Below are positions 7,862 through 14,589 of a stretch of DNA of 41,234 nucleotides, piece by piece. Every line of letters starts with the position of its first letter. Positions within the stretch are counted from its first letter, which is position 1. The position numbers and the translations under genes are program-made. The stretch comes from Clostridia bacterium. Lineage in GTDB: Bacteria > Bacillota > Clostridia > Oscillospirales > Acutalibacteraceae. Under the pieces are notes generated by a model that saw only the letters and a program-made list of their open reading frames with translations, was not told the DNA's origin and did not search any database. The stretch lies in NCBI GenBank assembly GCA_017517865.1, contig JAFWYB010000045.1:1-41234 (forward strand), given 5' to 3'.

Positions 7862-8593
7862 ATGGAAGAAGGGGACTTTAAAAGAGAAACAATTTTTTCT
7901 GTTATATTGATATCTGTATATTTTGCATTGGTTAACCTGGCAAATAAATTATCTTACGCAATAAACACACCTAACAGTATCAATGCATTAACGGAAATAG
8001 TTTTTTTGATAGGAATAATTCTTTATCTGAAAAAGAAAAAACTCCTGTCATATTATGGTATCAACAATCTGAAAGGACTTGAATATAAAAATCTGCTTTT
8101 TTGTTTACCTATGATTATTATTGCATTAGTTAATTTGAGATATGGTATACATATCAATAATTCTTGGGAACAAATTGTTTATCTCTCTTTAGAAGCGTTG
8201 GGAGTAGGCTTTGCCGAGGAAATATTATTCCGCGGTTTTCTGATGAAAGCGATAATAAATAAAAGCGCAACCGCCGCAATTATAATTTCAAGCACAGTTT
8301 TCGGAATAATACATATCTTTAATTTGCTTTACGGTGCGGATACGGTAGCGACATTGGCACAGGTTGTTTATGCAACCGCTTTGGGTTTAATGTTCTCAAT
8401 ATTTTTTTACAAAACAAACAATATCGTACCTTGTGTGATATGTCATAGCCTTATAAATATGACTAACACATTTTTACCAAATGATTTATCAAATGAGCAG
8501 TTGTGTATTGGCTGGATTGCAATTATACTTCCGTCTGTATTCTATGCCTGGTATTTATATAAAACAAAAAAATCCTTGGTAAAAAACAATTAA
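7862..8593 (+). CDS. CPBP family intramembrane metalloprotease
   Basis: 243 aa, several hydrophobic helices. The three CPBP/Abi motifs are present: EEILFRGFL (E-E-x3-R), FGIIHI (F-x3-H) and CHSLIN (H-x3-N), which form the zinc site inside the membrane. Family members cleave membrane peptides or serve in bacteriocin self-protection. The open frame extends upstream into DUF5131 at 7574, but that part is out of frame with a convincing gene, so ATG 7862 is used; its ribosome site (AAAGAAGTGACGG) is weak. No peptide gene is seen beside it, so the substrate is unknown. Confidence 0.88.
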   Translation: MEEGDFKRETIFSVILISVYFALVNLANKLSYAINTPNSINALTEIVFLIGIILYLKKKKLLSYYGINNLKGLEYKNLLFCLPMIIIALVNLRYGIHINNSWEQIVYLSLEALGVGFAEEILFRGFLMKAIINKSATAAIIISSTVFGIIHIFNLLYGADTVATLAQVVYATALGLMFSIFFYKTNNIVPCVICHSLINMTNTFLPNDLSNEQLCIGWIAIILPSVFYAWYLYKTKKSLVKNN

Positions 8594-8636
8594 AAACATC
8601 TTTAAAATTACCTTACCGGCCGCAACAGACAGTTGC

Positions 8637-8665
8637 TTGTATCGTAAAACCCGCAGTGCTATAAT
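8637..8665 (+). promoter_or_regulatory. Sigma-A promoter for the XRE zinc-ribbon gene
   Basis: TTGTAT 8637-8642, 17-base spacer, TATAAT 8660-8665, 19 bases ahead of the ATG at 8685. Confidence 0.75.
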
Positions 8666-8684
8666 AGCTTCAGAGGTGATAATA

Positions 8685-9449
8685 ATGGATACTAAAGATA
8701 TTTTACTTGAACTGAGAACTAAAAAAGGCTTATCCCAGGAAGAGCTTGCCGAAAAGATTTTTGTTACCCGTCAGGCTGTATCCCGTTGGGAAAACGGTGA
8801 AACTACGCCGAACACAGAAACTCTCAAGCTGTTGTCGAAGCTGTTTGATGTTTCTATAAATACACTTCTCGGCTCTCCGAGACAGCTTATCTGTCAATGC
8901 TGCGGTATGCCTCTTGAGGACAGCAACATCAGCAAAGAGAAAGACGGCATTTTCAATGAGGAATACTGCAAATGGTGCTATGCTGACGGAGAATATATGT
9001 ATCACGATATGGACGATTTGATTGATGTCTGTGTCGGGCACATGGCAAATGAACAGTTCACGCCCGAACAGGTACGGGCATATATGAAGGATATGCTTCC
9101 GAAGCTGGATTATTGGAAGAAGTATAAAAACCTCGGCGGAGCAGAAAAGTTTGATGAATTCAAAAAACAGCTTATTGATGAAATAAACGCTTTGAATATA
9201 GAGGGAATGCCCAAGGTCGAAAAGCTCAATGCTCTTGTGGGCGGATATATCAATCTTGAATACAGACTTCCTAACGGTAAAATCGTAAAATTCCTTGACG
9301 ATAATGCAACCTACCTCGGAAATCAATTGGAATGTGAATTTGGCGGTGACAGATGCTTTGGTATTGCCGCAAATATGGATTTTATTCTCGTGTGTACTTA
9401 TGAGGAAAACGGTGAAAATCCTGAGCTGGTTGTTTATAAAAAGAGATAA
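8685..9449 (+). CDS. XRE-family regulator fused to a zinc-ribbon domain
   Basis: 254 aa from ATG 8685, chosen for the GAGGTG site just upstream. Residues 1-65 are a Cro/CI helix-turn-helix (LSQEELAEKIFVTRQAVSRW). Residues about 70-105 hold C-Q-C-C-G-M-P-L and C-K-W-C-Y-A-D-G, a two-knuckle zinc ribbon of the type found in clostridial stand-alone proteins. The C-terminal half is alpha-helical then beta-rich (VGGYINLEYRLPNGKI, CFGIAANMDFILVC) and unrecognised. Likely a one-component sensor, but effector and targets are unknown. Own promoter at 8637 and own terminator at 9458. Confidence 0.85.
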   Translation: MDTKDILLELRTKKGLSQEELAEKIFVTRQAVSRWENGETTPNTETLKLLSKLFDVSINTLLGSPRQLICQCCGMPLEDSNISKEKDGIFNEEYCKWCYADGEYMYHDMDDLIDVCVGHMANEQFTPEQVRAYMKDMLPKLDYWKKYKNLGGAEKFDEFKKQLIDEINALNIEGMPKVEKLNALVGGYINLEYRLPNGKIVKFLDDNATYLGNQLECEFGGDRCFGIAANMDFILVCTYEENGENPELVVYKKR

Positions 9450-9457
9450 TATACATA

Positions 9458-9490
9458 GCCCCTGACTTTTAAAAGTCAGGGGCATTTTCA
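9458..9490. terminator. Terminator, CCCCTGAC family copy 3 (perfect palindrome)
   Basis: A fully symmetrical 26-base palindrome at 9458-9483 with arms GCCCCTGACTTTT and AAAAGTCAGGGGC, followed by ATTTTCATG. Works in both directions between the XRE gene and the inverse tnpV remnant. Confidence 0.85.
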
Positions 9491-9502
9491 TGCATATATC
9501 AG

Positions 9503-9926
9503 CTAGTTGCAAACAATCTCATTTACTCTTGCCTTGATGTTATTCATCCTACCGACCCAACCCATCTGATTTTGCTCTTTGAGCTCTTCCGTGATACCTT
9601 CACTTTTCATCATCTGCTCTACGAGGGTATCGAACATATCCAGTGCCTGCTCGTCAATGTCGGCAAGGTGGGTGTGAAGTGTGAGGCTGCAGACGAGATA
9701 ATTATACACAGCTCTTTTGTGCCGTTGCAGATAGGTTTTGCGGAGATTGTCTCGCCTGCCGGCTCGGTCGGTTCGCCTGTTTGAGTGCCACCGGCACTCG
9801 TTCACCCCACTTGCCTATCGGACGGTTATCCTCCTGCTCGGGGAGGACCAAATCCGGCAGATAATAATCCCCGTGAAGGGTGTAACGGATGCCCGTTTGT
9901 TCGTTTGTGTAGTGTTTTGGTAACAT
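9503..9926 (-). pseudogene. tnpV: TnpV family transposon protein, frameshifted
   Basis: Two minus-strand frames together give a TnpV protein (the small product of Tn4451-like and related clostridial elements). The first, from ATG 9926 with AAGGAGG upstream, reads HYTNEQTGIRYTLHGDYYLP and reaches IGKWG near 9804. The second resumes as LRKTYLQRHKRAVYNYLV from about 9745, continuing HLADIDEQALDMFD and RMNNIKARVNEIV to the stop. Between them lie about 58 extra bases, GC-rich, with a perfect 7-bp hairpin (GAGTGCC 9783-9789, GGCACTC 9793-9799). The extra length is not a multiple of three and breaks the frame. No transposase, resolvase or mob gene accompanies it, so it is a decayed element remnant. 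Confidence 0.78.
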
Positions 9927-9933
9927 AAAAATT

Positions 9934-9975
9934 CCTCCTTAATCTTTGTGACTTAATTGTACAAAGTTAAGGAGG
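9934..9975. repeat. Inverted repeat covering the tnpV ribosome site
   Basis: CCTCCTTAATCTTTGT (9934-9949) pairs with ACAAAGTTAAGGAGG (9961-9975) apart from one bulged base. On the minus strand the left arm contains the AAGGAGG of tnpV, so folding would hide its ribosome site; it may also mark an element end. Confidence 0.7.
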
Positions 9976-10005
9976 TTTTGTCGAATGTGTGAGGAACAAA
10001 AAAAT

Positions 10006-10031
10006 AAGTCACCCAAGTTATTGAGTGACTT
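10006..10031 (-). terminator. Terminator of a (now truncated) tRNA gene
   Basis: An 11-bp stem with one mismatch (TTGAGTGACTT 10021-10031 and AAGTCACCCAA 10006-10016 on the + strand, GTTA loop) followed on the minus strand by a run of eight T. It starts directly after the CCA end of the tRNA fragment. Confidence 0.85.
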
Positions 10032-10059
10032 TGGTGGACGCCTGAGGATTCGAACCTCA
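10032..10059 (-). pseudogene. tRNA 3'-end fragment (T arm plus acceptor strand and CCA)
   Basis: Read on the minus strand, TGAGG-TTCGAAT-CCTCA forms a perfect 5-bp T stem with a 7-base loop, then GGCGTCC, a discriminator A and CCA. A complete gene would need GGACGCC and D/anticodon arms further upstream (plus-strand coordinates 10060-10120), but that DNA is AT-rich and unrelated. Only the 3' part survives, as expected at one end of an element that integrated into a tRNA gene. The amino acid identity cannot be read from this part. Confidence 0.8.
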
Positions 10060-10291
10060 CGCCTATGTCCCTATATATTAACGCACTCCATCTTATATAT
10101 AACCTTCAGCTACCTCAACAGCATCCACATAAGGCGGCGGAAAAATCCCCAGGAACACCTATCAATACCATACAAATCATCAACAAATACAGTCCTTTCA
10201 TTTCACATTTAAGCTCAAATCCATTTTTGAATTTCTTAATAATTGATAGTGTTGAGTTTGTTATAAATACGACTAGAGCACAAATAAAGGG
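10060..10291. other. AT-rich spacer without a recognised gene
   Basis: 232 bases between the tRNA fragment and the 408-aa gene. Short open frames exist but lack ribosome sites and resemble nothing known. The junction with the tRNA remnant lies at about 10060. Confidence 0.5.
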
Positions 10292-11518
10292 TTAATTAGC
10301 TATAAGATAAATATTATTGTTATCAAAGCAGATATCAGTCGTATGATTATATACAAAAATCAAATCATCCATTTTATCTGTAAACAAACTTGTTCCGGGA
10401 TTGCTCATCGTTGCAAATTCAGCAATGCTGTCTGTTTCGATTGATTTTACTTTGTCACTTATTTGATCACCTGCTTCCTGTAAGCGTTCATCAAGTTGTC
10501 CATCTTTGATTTTAGGAATGCTGCCGATAAATTTTCCGACAGCTTTGCTTGTAGCACTTACACCTTTTAATAAGTTAGATTCAACCGATGATTTTTCCAT
10601 ACCTTCCAAATACATTGAACATTCATCGTAAATATCTCTGTATGTAAATGCAAGCTTTTGGATTTCTTCTTTGATTGAGAGAATATTCTCTTCCTTGAAA
10701 TTACCGCTTAACATAATTTCAATCAATGATGACATTGAGAATGTAAATAATGACAATCTGTAATATTTGAAGTCTTTCATCAGTTCGTCGAGAGTTGTTT
10801 TAATTTTGTTTTGCAAAACCAAAAGTTTTTTCTCTTTAATTACATCCTTAACTTTTTTCTGATATGAGAGCATATTCTTTCTTGCAGTTCGTTGAATGTC
10901 AGTAACCATTTTGTGATTACTTGTAATAAACTGCTTGTTATCCCAATTGTGCTTATATTTTTCGATGATGTTTGAAAGAGTTTCAATGTCAGCTTCAATT
11001 TCAGACTCTTTCTCAATTTCAAGGAATGAAAGAATTTTCTTCTGCATTTCTGCTATATTACCGAGCTGTTGCTCAATAGAGAATAATGCAACTGCCATCA
11101 TCATTGTTGCAGGGTCGATAGGCATTACCATTGAATTAGTAGCTTGTATCGGTCCTGCCGATTGAAGTTGAACAAATTTTGAAGCACCGTCTGCCGTTTT
11201 GAAAGCTCCCCAAAAGTTTCCGTTCTTCGCAACCTTTAATGTGTCTCCAACGGCGGCATTTGCTAATCTAAATAAACCTTCGCCTACCACAGTCGATGTT
11301 TGTGTAACAGTTCTGAATGCAGGCAATAGTGAAGCAACACCCGCACCAAGTGCTGAAAGCTGTGCTATAGGCATACTTAGACTTTTGTTTTGTGATATAT
11401 CGGTTCTTGTGTCGAAAAGCACATTATCTGTTATGCTGATTAAGTTATTCGCTTCTTCGATAGGCAATGGTGATAATTCTTGTGAATCGTTGTTTTTAAA
11501 TTCAATTATATTATCCAT
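10292..11518 (-). CDS. Unrecognised 408-aa alpha-helical protein with two apolar segments
   Basis: Start at ATG 11518, with AAGGAGG 7 bases upstream and a promoter at 11585-11613; a longer frame to 11596 would overlap that promoter. No signal peptide. Residues 51-69 (IAQLSALGAGVASLLPAF) and 133-147 (MPIDPATMMMAVALF) are apolar, Gly/Ala-rich and helix-prone. Residues about 150-340 are long charged helices likely to form coiled coils (ILSFLEIEKESEIEADIETL; KKVKDVIKEKKLLVLQNKI). I do not recognise a family. The architecture of helical bundle plus apolar hairpin recalls alpha-pore-forming or membrane-associated effector proteins, but that is only a shape argument. Lies beside a cut tRNA gene in an AT-rich patch, so probably cargo of a genomic island. 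Confidence 0.85.
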   Translation of the reverse strand: MDNIIEFKNNDSQELSPLPIEEANNLISITDNVLFDTRTDISQNKSLSMPIAQLSALGAGVASLLPAFRTVTQTSTVVGEGLFRLANAAVGDTLKVAKNGNFWGAFKTADGASKFVQLQSAGPIQATNSMVMPIDPATMMMAVALFSIEQQLGNIAEMQKKILSFLEIEKESEIEADIETLSNIIEKYKHNWDNKQFITSNHKMVTDIQRTARKNMLSYQKKVKDVIKEKKLLVLQNKIKTTLDELMKDFKYYRLSLFTFSMSSLIEIMLSGNFKEENILSIKEEIQKLAFTYRDIYDECSMYLEGMEKSSVESNLLKGVSATSKAVGKFIGSIPKIKDGQLDERLQEAGDQISDKVKSIETDSIAEFATMSNPGTSLFTDKMDDLIFVYNHTTDICFDNNNIYLIAN

Positions 11519-11584
11519 ATTGAACCTCCTTACAAAATTATTCACAACATACTTTGTAATTTTCGCGAACATAGAACTATACTG

Positions 11585-11613
11585 ATTATACCACACTCAA
11601 CCCTCAAACTCAA
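11585..11613 (-). promoter_or_regulatory. Sigma-A promoter of the 408-aa gene
   Basis: On the minus strand TTGAGT (11613-11608), 17-base spacer, TATAAT (11590-11585) with a TGG extension. The leader to ATG 11518 is about 60 bases. Confidence 0.75.
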
Positions 11614-11634
11614 CACACATTTTTATTAAAAATC

Positions 11635-11675
11635 AACCTCCCTGATTTGTACATCATAGTACAACCAAGGAGGTT
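11635..11675 (-). terminator. Hairpin after the rhodanese gene, probable terminator
   Basis: Outer stem AACCTCC 11635-11641 with GGAGGTT 11669-11675, inner stem TTGTAC 11647-11652 with GTACAA 11659-11664. On the minus strand it is followed by GATTTTTAAT. It resembles the inverted repeat at 9934-9975 in carrying GGAGG arms. Confidence 0.6.
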
Positions 11676-11700
11676 AATTTTATATCCTATACAGTTAATA

Positions 11701-12135
11701 TCAAACAGTCTCGTAAGGCCAGTCAATGATTCCGCCAAACTCTTTAACATTGGTGTATCCCAATGATACAAGCTCGCTTGCGGCATTTTTGCTTCGTCTG
11801 CCGCTTCTACAGTAAACGAGAATAAGCTGTTTTTTATCTTTGAGTATATTTTCAGCCTTGGCGGCAATTTCATAGTCGGGGATTAGAATTGCACCGTTTA
11901 TATGAGCCTCATCAAATTCTTCCTGTGTGCGGACATCAAGAATAACATAATCATCTCTTTCGTCCATTATTTCTTTTGCCTTGGCAGGAGTAATCTGCTC
12001 GTATGAATTTTCCATTTTGTTTTCACCACCCGATGTACAGCCGTAAAGTATAGCAGTACACGTAATTATCAATATCAGTATTACCGAAAACCTTTTCATT
12101 ATCAGTACAGTATACTCTTCAAATATATCGTTCAT
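11701..12135 (-). CDS. Rhodanese-domain lipoprotein
   Basis: 144 aa from ATG 12135. A rhodanese (sulfurtransferase) domain covers about residues 45-142: ILDVRTQEEFDEAHI, then the active-site loop YCRSGRRS with the catalytic Cys109. A lipoprotein signal, MKRFSVILILI...ILYGC, places it outside the membrane anchored at Cys33. The start is unsettled: ATG 12135 has a perfect GGAGG but adds 12 residues (MNDIFEEYTVLI) ahead of a normal signal peptide starting at ATG 12099, which has no clear ribosome site. Those extra codons come from a duplicated cassette shared with the Fic gene at 20636, so the native start was probably 12099 and the present leader is a fusion. Confidence 0.88.
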   Translation of the reverse strand: MNDIFEEYTVLIMKRFSVILILIITCTAILYGCTSGGENKMENSYEQITPAKAKEIMDERDDYVILDVRTQEEFDEAHINGAILIPDYEIAAKAENILKDKKQLILVYCRSGRRSKNAASELVSLGYTNVKEFGGIIDWPYETV

Positions 12136-12254
12136 TTTTTCCTCCGATATAATTTAATTACTCAATAATTATACCATACATCGCAAAATAAATCCATGTT
12201 TTATAAGTAATTAGTTTGGTTGTTGTCGGTAGTTTATTATGAGAATGGCAAATG
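12113..12254. repeat. 142-bp duplicated promoter cassette, copy A
   Basis: Matches 20614-20755 base for base at offset 8501 with no gaps and 7 mismatches by my alignment. On the minus strand it holds an extended -10 (TGG then TATAAT, 12173-12168), GGAGG and the codons for MNDIFE. Here they drive the rhodanese gene. The right boundary falls inside the 5' end of the DUF2500-like ORF. Confidence 0.92.
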
Positions 12255-12606
12255 TATTTATATTTGTATCTGTATTTGTGCAATAATAATTTTTGCTTTA
12301 TACATCAGAAAAATTATAAAACCATATAAACAAAAAGAAAAAACTGAATCAAATTCATCGCCTTCGGAGATAAAAACTGAATTTGAAACTGTTAAATTTA
12401 AGGCTCAAATAGTTGATTTGCGCTGTCGTGTTGATATGGTAGGAATTAAAACGCAAAAAGCCGTTACAATTTATACCGTTGAATTTAAAACCGATGAAAA
12501 GATAATTAAGCTTGATATTCCTCAGGAAATGTATGACGGTCTTGAAATAGGACAAAGCGGTGAAGTAACATTGGTTGAGGGAGAACTGTATAGTTTTATC
12601 ATTTAA
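12220..12606 (+). pseudogene. DUF2500-like membrane protein with disturbed 5' end
   Basis: The frame ending at 12606 encodes a membrane segment (ICICAIIIFALYI), a basic/charged linker and a beta-rich domain (FKAQIVDLRCRV...YTVEFKTDEKIIKLDIP...LVEGELYSFI) resembling DUF2500. No ATG with a ribosome site opens it; its only upstream start is a TTG at 12220 inside the duplicated cassette. The ATG at 12239 reads a similar hydrophobic stretch (MRMANVFIFVSVFV) in another frame but stops at 12286. One base change in length near 12280 would join the two, so the gene is probably frameshifted, or its 5' end was replaced when the cassette arrived. Confidence 0.55.
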
Positions 12607-12686
12607 TCCGGTTATAAAGGAGTATATTTTATGACAGTTTTCAGATTTTGTATGATAAAACAGATTCTGAAATGAGACGTGATTCC

Positions 12687-12722
12687 AAAAAAACCCGTTC
12701 GTGTCAGCGAATGGGATTTTTA
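12687..12722 (+). terminator. Probable terminator
   Basis: AAAAACCCGTTCG and CGAATGGGATTTTT arms around TGTCAG, then TTTAAA. The stem has one bulge. A 14-codon frame (MTVFRFCMIKQILK) with AAAGGAG lies just before it at 12631-12675 but has no recognisable role. Confidence 0.6.
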
Positions 12723-12781
12723 AAATATATTTGTATATTTGCAACATAAAATAATGCTAATGTTTAGTCTTTTGTATTCTA

Positions 12782-12810
12782 TTGACAAAGCCCGACATTT
12801 GTCGTATTAT
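12782..12810 (+). promoter_or_regulatory. Sigma-A promoter of the five-gene flavoprotein/kinase operon with spacer dyad
   Basis: TTGACA 12782-12787, exactly 17-base spacer, TATTAT 12805-12810. The spacer contains a perfect dyad CGACA-TT-TGTCG (12793-12804), a good position for a repressor site. The leader to the TTG start at 12874 is about 57 bases. Confidence 0.78.
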
Positions 12811-12873
12811 GGTGTATATGGCTATTATACAAATTACATATAACATCTCATTGCATAAAGGGGTCTGATTCTG

Positions 12874-14577
12874 TTGAATATCGATAAAATCAATAAAAAG
12901 CTGCAGAAACAGTTCGGTTCAGCGGTAAAGGCTGAGCTCAGTGATAATATAATCACGGTAAAAGGTAAGCTTTCAAAATGGTCTGATGTTGTTGCCGCCT
13001 GTCAGACAGCGGCAACAAAGTACAGTGAAATTCACGTAGTAAACGATATTATCTGCGAGGAAGTGCAGAATAAACCGATGCGCGTACCGAAGCTTAAGGA
13101 TAATGCTCTTGACGGAAGAAAAGTTGATGTGCTCATCATCGGCGGCGGTATCTCCGGCGTTTCAATTGCAAGAGAGCTTTCAAAATGGAAGCTCAGTATT
13201 CTTCTTGTTGAAAAGGAGGCAGACCTGGCACTTCAGGCTTCAGGCAGAAACGACGGTGAGGTTCATCCCGGCGTTGACCTTTCAAAGGGGTCAAAAAAGC
13301 ATTATTACATAAGAAAAGGCAACGAGATGTACGGACAAATATGCAAGGAGCTTGACGTACCCTTTGAGCGTGTAGGTCAGTATGTATGCTTTGATAAGGC
13401 GTGGATGAAGGGCATTATATATCTGTATGCTCTCTGGAGAAAAAAGCACGACGGCATCAGCGACACGGAAATTATTTCAGGCGAAGAGCTGAAACGAAGA
13501 GAGCCCAACCTGAGAGAAGATTTCAAATTCGCAATTTCCAACCCCTCAACGGGCTGTGTATGTCCTTACGGGCTGACAATCGCCTACGCGGAAAATGCGG
13601 CAATGAACGGAGCGGAGATTTTTCTTAACACGGCTGTTACGGATATGCAGGTAGAAGGCGGAGAAATTAAAAGCGTTGAAACCAACAGAGGTACGGTTTA
13701 CCCCGCAATTGTTATCAATGCGGCAGGCGTTTTCTCCGAGGATATTGCGGCTATGGCTCAGGACAGATTTTTCTCAATTCATCCCCGAAGGGGCACAAAC
13801 TCAATTCTCGATAAAAAAGCGGGCGCCTTTATGCACTCGGTTGCTTCTACCGTAAGCCTCAACTTCGGCAAAAGCCATACTAAGGGCGGCGGCACAATCC
13901 ACACGGTGCACCATAATCTGCTTTTAGGCCCCGATGCTGTAGAAACCTACGAAAAGGAAAATACCGAAACAAGAAAAGAGAGCATTAAAACTGTTTTTGA
14001 TAAGCAGAAAAAAACCATGCCCTCTGTTTCGGAGAGAGATATCATCACCTATTTCACGGGTGTCCGCGCCCCCACCTTTGAAGAAGATTTTATTATTGAA
14101 AAGGGAAGAAAAACAAAAAATATTATTCACTGCGCAGGTATTCAGTCACCCGGTCTTACAACTGCTCCCGCAGTGGCTCTTGATATTGAAAAAATGGCAG
14201 TTGAAGAGCTGAAGAAAATCAGAGCGGTTGAAAAAAATCCTGATTATTCACCGATACGAAAGGGCGTTCCCGTGCTCAACGAAATGAGTGACGAAGAAAG
14301 AAATGAGCTTATAAAGCAGAATCCCGACTACGGAGTAATCGTATGCCGATGCGAGGAAATCAGCAAGGGCGAAATTCTTGATGCACTCAGGTCGCCTATC
14401 TGCGTTCCCACCGTTGACGGCATCAAAAAGCGTATCCGTCCCGGAATGGGCAGATGTCAGGGAGGCTTTTGTTCTCCTCTGGTAACTCAGATAATTGCGG
14501 AATTTCTCGGTGTTCCTCTGAGCGAGGTTAAAAAGTCATCGGAAACTTCTGTTATTACATACGGAAAAACAAAGTAA
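12874..14577 (+). CDS. GlpA-like FAD-dependent dehydrogenase with BFD-type [2Fe-2S] domain
   Basis: 567 aa from a TTG start (AAAGGGG upstream; no ATG fits). Residues 1-75 form a small alpha/beta BON-like domain. About 84-450 is a DAO-type FAD domain with DVLIIGGGISGVSIAREL. About 490-560 is a BFD-like domain with C-R-C near VIVCRCEEIS and C-x4-C in GRCQGGFC, suited to a [2Fe-2S] cluster. This is the architecture of anaerobic glycerol-3-phosphate dehydrogenase subunit A and its relatives. Next to a second flavoprotein, DUF1667 and an FGGY kinase, it should oxidise a phosphorylated polyol. Glycerol-3-phosphate is the default guess; another polyol phosphate such as an erythritol product is not excluded. 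Confidence 0.88.
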   Translation: MNIDKINKKLQKQFGSAVKAELSDNIITVKGKLSKWSDVVAACQTAATKYSEIHVVNDIICEEVQNKPMRVPKLKDNALDGRKVDVLIIGGGISGVSIARELSKWKLSILLVEKEADLALQASGRNDGEVHPGVDLSKGSKKHYYIRKGNEMYGQICKELDVPFERVGQYVCFDKAWMKGIIYLYALWRKKHDGISDTEIISGEELKRREPNLREDFKFAISNPSTGCVCPYGLTIAYAENAAMNGAEIFLNTAVTDMQVEGGEIKSVETNRGTVYPAIVINAAGVFSEDIAAMAQDRFFSIHPRRGTNSILDKKAGAFMHSVASTVSLNFGKSHTKGGGTIHTVHHNLLLGPDAVETYEKENTETRKESIKTVFDKQKKTMPSVSERDIITYFTGVRAPTFEEDFIIEKGRKTKNIIHCAGIQSPGLTTAPAVALDIEKMAVEELKKIRAVEKNPDYSPIRKGVPVLNEMSDEERNELIKQNPDYGVIVCRCEEISKGEILDALRSPICVPTVDGIKKRIRPGMGRCQGGFCSPLVTQIIAEFLGVPLSEVKKSSETSVITYGKTK

Positions 14578-14589
14578 GGAGGGATTGAT

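Noticed and set aside
8730-9512. 260-codon open frame on the minus strand
   Set aside because: Fully antisense to the well-supported XRE zinc-ribbon gene, with no recognisable motif; a shadow of its codon pattern.
9985-10295. Short plus-strand ORFs across the tRNA fragment
   Set aside because: They run through the antisense of a tRNA end and its terminator, with no ribosome sites.
12355-12747. 130-codon minus-strand frame
   Set aside because: Antisense to the DUF2500-like domain and crossing a terminator; composition is typical of AT-rich shadow frames.
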